Source: Rickettsiales bacterium
GTDB taxonomy: Bacteria > Pseudomonadota > Alphaproteobacteria > Rickettsiales > Deianiraeaceae
DNA: 7,766 bases
NCBI GenBank assembly: GCA_947485035.1
Contig: CANKQN010000046.1
Span: 1 to 7,766, forward strand
Direction: 5' to 3'
This document shows positions 5,434 through 7,766 of the stretch, in pieces. The notes beneath the pieces are model-generated. The model searched no databases and was not told where the DNA came from. It worked only from the letters and a program-made list of their open reading frames with translations. Numbering within the stretch: position 1 is the stretch's first letter; each line of letters starts with the position of its first letter. The position numbers and the translations under genes are program-made.

Positions 5434-6656
5434 TCCACATTGATATCGATGTATCCGTGGGTGAGGTCGCATGTCCAGACTGTTGCGTTTCCATCGCCAT
5501 TGCCAACCCAAACCGTAATTTCAACAAATGCACCACGCAAATAATAATAAACTGCTTCTTCGCTGTAATTTGGGGAAAGTTCTTCGTTTTCGTAAATTGT
5601 ATGCGTTCCAATTGCAATTTTCAGTTTTTTCAAGTCAACTTTTTCACTTGTTTTTCCCACTGCCATTGCAATTCTTCCCCAGTTTGGGTCGCAACCTGCT
5701 ATTGCTGTTTTTACCAGTGGGGAATTTGCAATTGATTTTGCAATAATTTTCGCCGATTTGCCATTTTCCGCACCTTCAACATTTATTGTGACGAATTTTT
5801 GTGCTCCTTCGCCGTCCATAACAATTTGCTTTGCAAGGTTTTCCATAACGCTATGCAATGCTTTTGAAAATTGTCCAAGTTTTGGGCTTTTGGAATCATC
5901 AATCATTTCCCCAACTTGATTCGTTGCAAATGCGATGAGGGAATCTGAAGTTGATGTGTCGGAATCAACTGTAATTGAATTAAATGTGGAATCTGTGTGA
6001 GCTTCAATCAATGATTGCAAAGCTGTGCTTGAAATTGAAGCGTTTGTGAAAATATATGCAAGCATTGTTGCCATATTGGGTTCTATCATTCCCGAACCCT
6101 TTGCAATCCCTGTTATGATAACCTCGTTTCCATCAATTTCAGTTTTTAGCGAAACGATTTTGGGAAAGGTATCGGTTGTCATAATCGCCTTTGCGGAATT
6201 TCTAATGTTTGCAGGAGAAAGTTCCTTGACTAAACTTGGCATTGCGTTCGTAATTTTGGAAACTTCAAGCAAAGCACCAATAACCCCAGTTGAACAAATA
6301 AAAACCTCGTTTTTTGGAACATTAAGTTGACCAGCAACGCAAGAAACAATTGTTTCAACAATTTCTTCGCCTTTTTTGCCTGTCATTGCAAGGGAGTTCC
6401 CCGAATTCACAATTAATGCCGAAGCTTTGCCAGTTTTTAAATTTTGACGACATTTAAGCACAGGCGGCGATGCCATCAAAGATTTTGTAAAAACACCCGC
6501 AACCGAAGTTCCGTTCATAAAAGAAAAAAGTGTAAGATCTTCCTTGTGTTTATATAGCCCACAACAAGTTGAAGAGGATTTAACACCTGAAATTTCAAAG
6601 GGAACTTGAACTTCTTTTGGTGCAAACGGGGAAATTTGCGTAATGTTTTTTGCCAT
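5421..6656 (-). CDS. argJ: Arginine biosynthesis protein ArgJ (glutamate N-acetyltransferase / ornithine acetyltransferase)
   Basis: ArgJ transfers acetyl from N-acetylornithine to glutamate, recycling acetyl groups in the cyclic arginine pathway; some members also use acetyl-CoA for the first step. The precursor self-cleaves before a catalytic Thr into alpha and beta chains. From the ATG at 6656 the protein has 411 residues, typical. The cleavage site is in EPNMATML, giving Thr197 as the new N-terminus; the oxyanion-hole pair Thr123-Gly124 is in CSTGVIG; DGEGA (281-285), CDPNWGRI (322-329) and the C-terminal DLTHGYIDINVDYRS all match the family. An ATG at 6683 would add nine residues but falls in the -10 of a good promoter, while the ATG at 6656 has AGG seven bases upstream, the only Shine-Dalgarno-like site in the window. 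Bifunctional or monofunctional status cannot be read from sequence. Confidence 0.95.
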   Translation of the reverse strand: MAKNITQISPFAPKEVQVPFEISGVKSSSTCCGLYKHKEDLTLFSFMNGTSVAGVFTKSLMASPPVLKCRQNLKTGKASALIVNSGNSLAMTGKKGEEIVETIVSCVAGQLNVPKNEVFICSTGVIGALLEVSKITNAMPSLVKELSPANIRNSAKAIMTTDTFPKIVSLKTEIDGNEVIITGIAKGSGMIEPNMATMLAYIFTNASISSTALQSLIEAHTDSTFNSITVDSDTSTSDSLIAFATNQVGEMIDDSKSPKLGQFSKALHSVMENLAKQIVMDGEGAQKFVTINVEGAENGKSAKIIAKSIANSPLVKTAIAGCDPNWGRIAMAVGKTSEKVDLKKLKIAIGTHTIYENEELSPNYSEEAVYYYLRGAFVEITVWVGNGDGNATVWTCDLTHGYIDINVDYRS

Positions 6657-6673
6657 AACTGTGCCTATATTTT

Positions 6674-6700
6674 TCACACACATTACATAATAAAGTGTGA
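6674..6700. promoter_or_regulatory. Inverted repeat over the argJ promoter, possible operator
   Basis: TCACAC (6674-6679) and GTGTGA (6695-6700) are perfect six-base inverted arms separated by 15 nt. They flank the -10 of the argJ promoter. It does not match the enterobacterial ARG box as I know it. A TGTGTGTG run at 6741-6748 near purH resembles one arm. Repeats this short can occur by chance. Confidence 0.25.
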
Positions 6701-6708
6701 TATGTCAA
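6680..6708 (-). promoter_or_regulatory. Promoter of argJ
   Basis: On the minus strand a perfect TTGACA (6708-6703) is followed after 17 nt by TAATGT (6685-6680), which keeps the key T, A and final T. Transcription would begin near 6673, leaving a leader of about 16 nt before the ATG at 6656. The same arrangement (tcTTGACA, 17 nt, -10 merging into TGTGT, short leader) is seen at the pilin promoter. Confidence 0.55.
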
Positions 6709-6735
6709 GAATTTTCCTTGATATTTAGGAATTCG

Positions 6736-6763
6736 TTGATTGTGTGTGTTTATACATTATATC
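6736..6763 (+). promoter_or_regulatory. Possible promoter of purH
   Basis: TTGATT (6736-6741), 16 nt, TATATC (6758-6763), each four of six to consensus. Transcription would begin at about the purH ATG, implying a leaderless or nearly leaderless mRNA. The AT-rich tract allows other -10 registers (TATACA at 6751), for which no good -35 was found. Confidence 0.28.
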
Positions 6764-6767
6764 ATAT

Positions 6768-7766
6768 ATGCAAAAAATTCAAAGAGCCCTCGTCTCCGTT
6801 TCAGAAAAATCTGGTATTATTGAACTTTGTTCATTTTTAACGCAAAACGGCGTTGAAATTATTTCAACAGGCGGAACTTATTCCCTTTTGCTTGAAAATA
6901 ACATTCCTGCAATTGAAATTTCAGATTACACAAACTTCCCTGAAATGATGGACGGAAGATTGAAAACCCTTCACCCAAAAGTTCACGGTGGGCTTTTGAA
7001 TCGCGAGCAAGACGCAAACCTTATGCTTGAACACGAAATTAAGAGTATCGACCTTGTAATCGTGAACCTTTATCCGTTTGAGGAAACCCTTTCAAAAACG
7101 GAGGATTACGCTTCAATTATTGAAAAAATTGATATTGGCGGTCCTTCAATGGTTCGGTCGACTGCGAAGAATCATAAGTATAAAACAATAATTACCGATG
7201 CCATCGATTACGAAAGCTTGAAAGTTCACTTGCTAGAAAATGGGTTTGGGACGACGCTTGAATTTCGTCAAAAAATGGCAGGAAAAGCCTTTGCATTGAC
7301 AGCATATTACGATTCCATCATAGCCAATTATTTTGCCTCACAGTGTGATGTTTCTTCAAACTTCAAAACGCTTGGTTTTAAAAATGGAAAGGATTTAAGA
7401 TATGGCGAAAACCCGCATCAAAAAGCAAAAGTTTATTCAAACGGTGGAAATGCAGGCGGATTTTTAAACTTCAAACAACTTTCCGGCAAAGAAATGAGTT
7501 ACAATAACATTAAGGATTCCGAAGCTTCTTACAACATTGCCTCGTTTTTCAGCCAACCAACATGTGCAATAATTAAACACGCCACACCGTGCGGAATTGC
7601 CTGTGCGGATTCAATTGAAGAGGCTTACAAAAATGCACTTGAATCGGATTCAACATCGGCATTTGGTGGAATTGTTTCCGTTAATGCGGAAGTTAGCGAA
7701 GTTCTTGCGATAGAAATCTCCAAACATTTTTTTGAAGTAATTATTGCACCAAAATTCAGCGAAAAA
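6768..7766 (+). CDS. purH: Bifunctional AICAR transformylase / IMP cyclohydrolase PurH, N-terminal 333 codons (3' end outside window)
   Basis: PurH performs the last two steps to IMP: formyl transfer from 10-formyl-THF to AICAR, then ring closure. The frame is open to the right edge; the full protein should be about 510 residues. The N-terminal cyclohydrolase domain is complete: SVSEKSGI (10-17), STGGT (33-37), MDGRLKTLHPKVHGGLL (61-77), VNLYPF (99-104) and IDIGGPSMVRSTAKN (121-135). The transformylase domain begins with LRYGENPHQ (210-218), then MSYNNIKD (243-250) and Lys270-His271 in KHATPCGIA, the catalytic pair, with Thr273 where Asn is usual, and SAFGGIV (297-303). The ATG is the natural start, as similarity begins within a few residues; no Shine-Dalgarno is present. 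It diverges from argJ over 111 bp. The rest of the transformylase domain cannot be judged. Confidence 0.95.
   Translation, partial: MQKIQRALVSVSEKSGIIELCSFLTQNGVEIISTGGTYSLLLENNIPAIEISDYTNFPEMMDGRLKTLHPKVHGGLLNREQDANLMLEHEIKSIDLVIVNLYPFEETLSKTEDYASIIEKIDIGGPSMVRSTAKNHKYKTIITDAIDYESLKVHLLENGFGTTLEFRQKMAGKAFALTAYYDSIIANYFASQCDVSSNFKTLGFKNGKDLRYGENPHQKAKVYSNGGNAGGFLNFKQLSGKEMSYNNIKDSEASYNIASFFSQPTCAIIKHATPCGIACADSIEEAYKNALESDSTSAFGGIVSVNAEVSEVLAIEISKHFFEVIIAPKFSEK

Noticed and set aside
5436..5455. Near-palindrome around GATATC at the miaA/argJ junction
   Set aside because: It lies within conserved argJ codons, has no GC-rich stem or T-run, and has almost no loop.
6025..6330. Plus-strand 101-codon frame
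   Set aside because: Antisense to the ArgJ autocleavage region; no independent evidence of coding.
6741..6770. dif-like core (ATAATGTATA on the minus strand), considered because of the Xer gene
   Set aside because: Only the centre resembles dif; the XerC- and XerD-binding arms are missing, and AT-rich intergenic DNA gives such matches by chance.

Overview
This is an AT-rich, gene-dense stretch of a bacterial chromosome with ten protein genes, two of them cut by the window edges. The families point to an alphaproteobacterium, and the VirB2-type pilin lying apart from other T4SS genes is reminiscent of Rickettsiales-like lineages. ArgJ and PurH mean at least some arginine and purine synthesis is kept, more than in the most reduced intracellular relatives. 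The taxonomic placement is inference from gene content only. No tRNA, rRNA, IS element, CRISPR array or convincing intrinsic terminator was seen.

Layout: the 3' end of recJ (+) meets, tail to tail with a 1-nt gap, a minus-strand run of six genes. In transcription order these are tsaE, a repeat-rich coiled-coil gene, a VirB2/TrbC-like pilin, a XerC-type tyrosine recombinase, lipB and rsmA. Gaps are 25, 26, 19 and 45 nt, and lipB and rsmA overlap by 13 nt. miaA (+) diverges from tsaE, and the two ATG start codons overlap by two bases. miaA and argJ (-) converge with their last 13 bases shared. argJ and purH (+, cut by the right edge) diverge across a 111-bp intergenic region.

Most genes are housekeeping: DNA repair (recJ), rRNA and tRNA modification (rsmA, tsaE, miaA), lipoylation (lipB), chromosome resolution (xerC-like), arginine synthesis (argJ) and purine synthesis (purH). 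The unusual part is about 2849-4117, between tsaE and xerC. It holds an unrecognised protein built from three kinds of internal repeat, followed by a pilin gene that carries its own consensus-like promoter inside the end of the repeat gene.

Two patterns recur. Almost no start codon has a recognisable Shine-Dalgarno sequence. Several genes also have a promoter whose -10 or spacer overlaps an upstream in-frame ATG, so the start codons preferred here for the pilin (3185) and argJ (6656), and the GTG of xerC (2851), are downstream of the longest possible ones.
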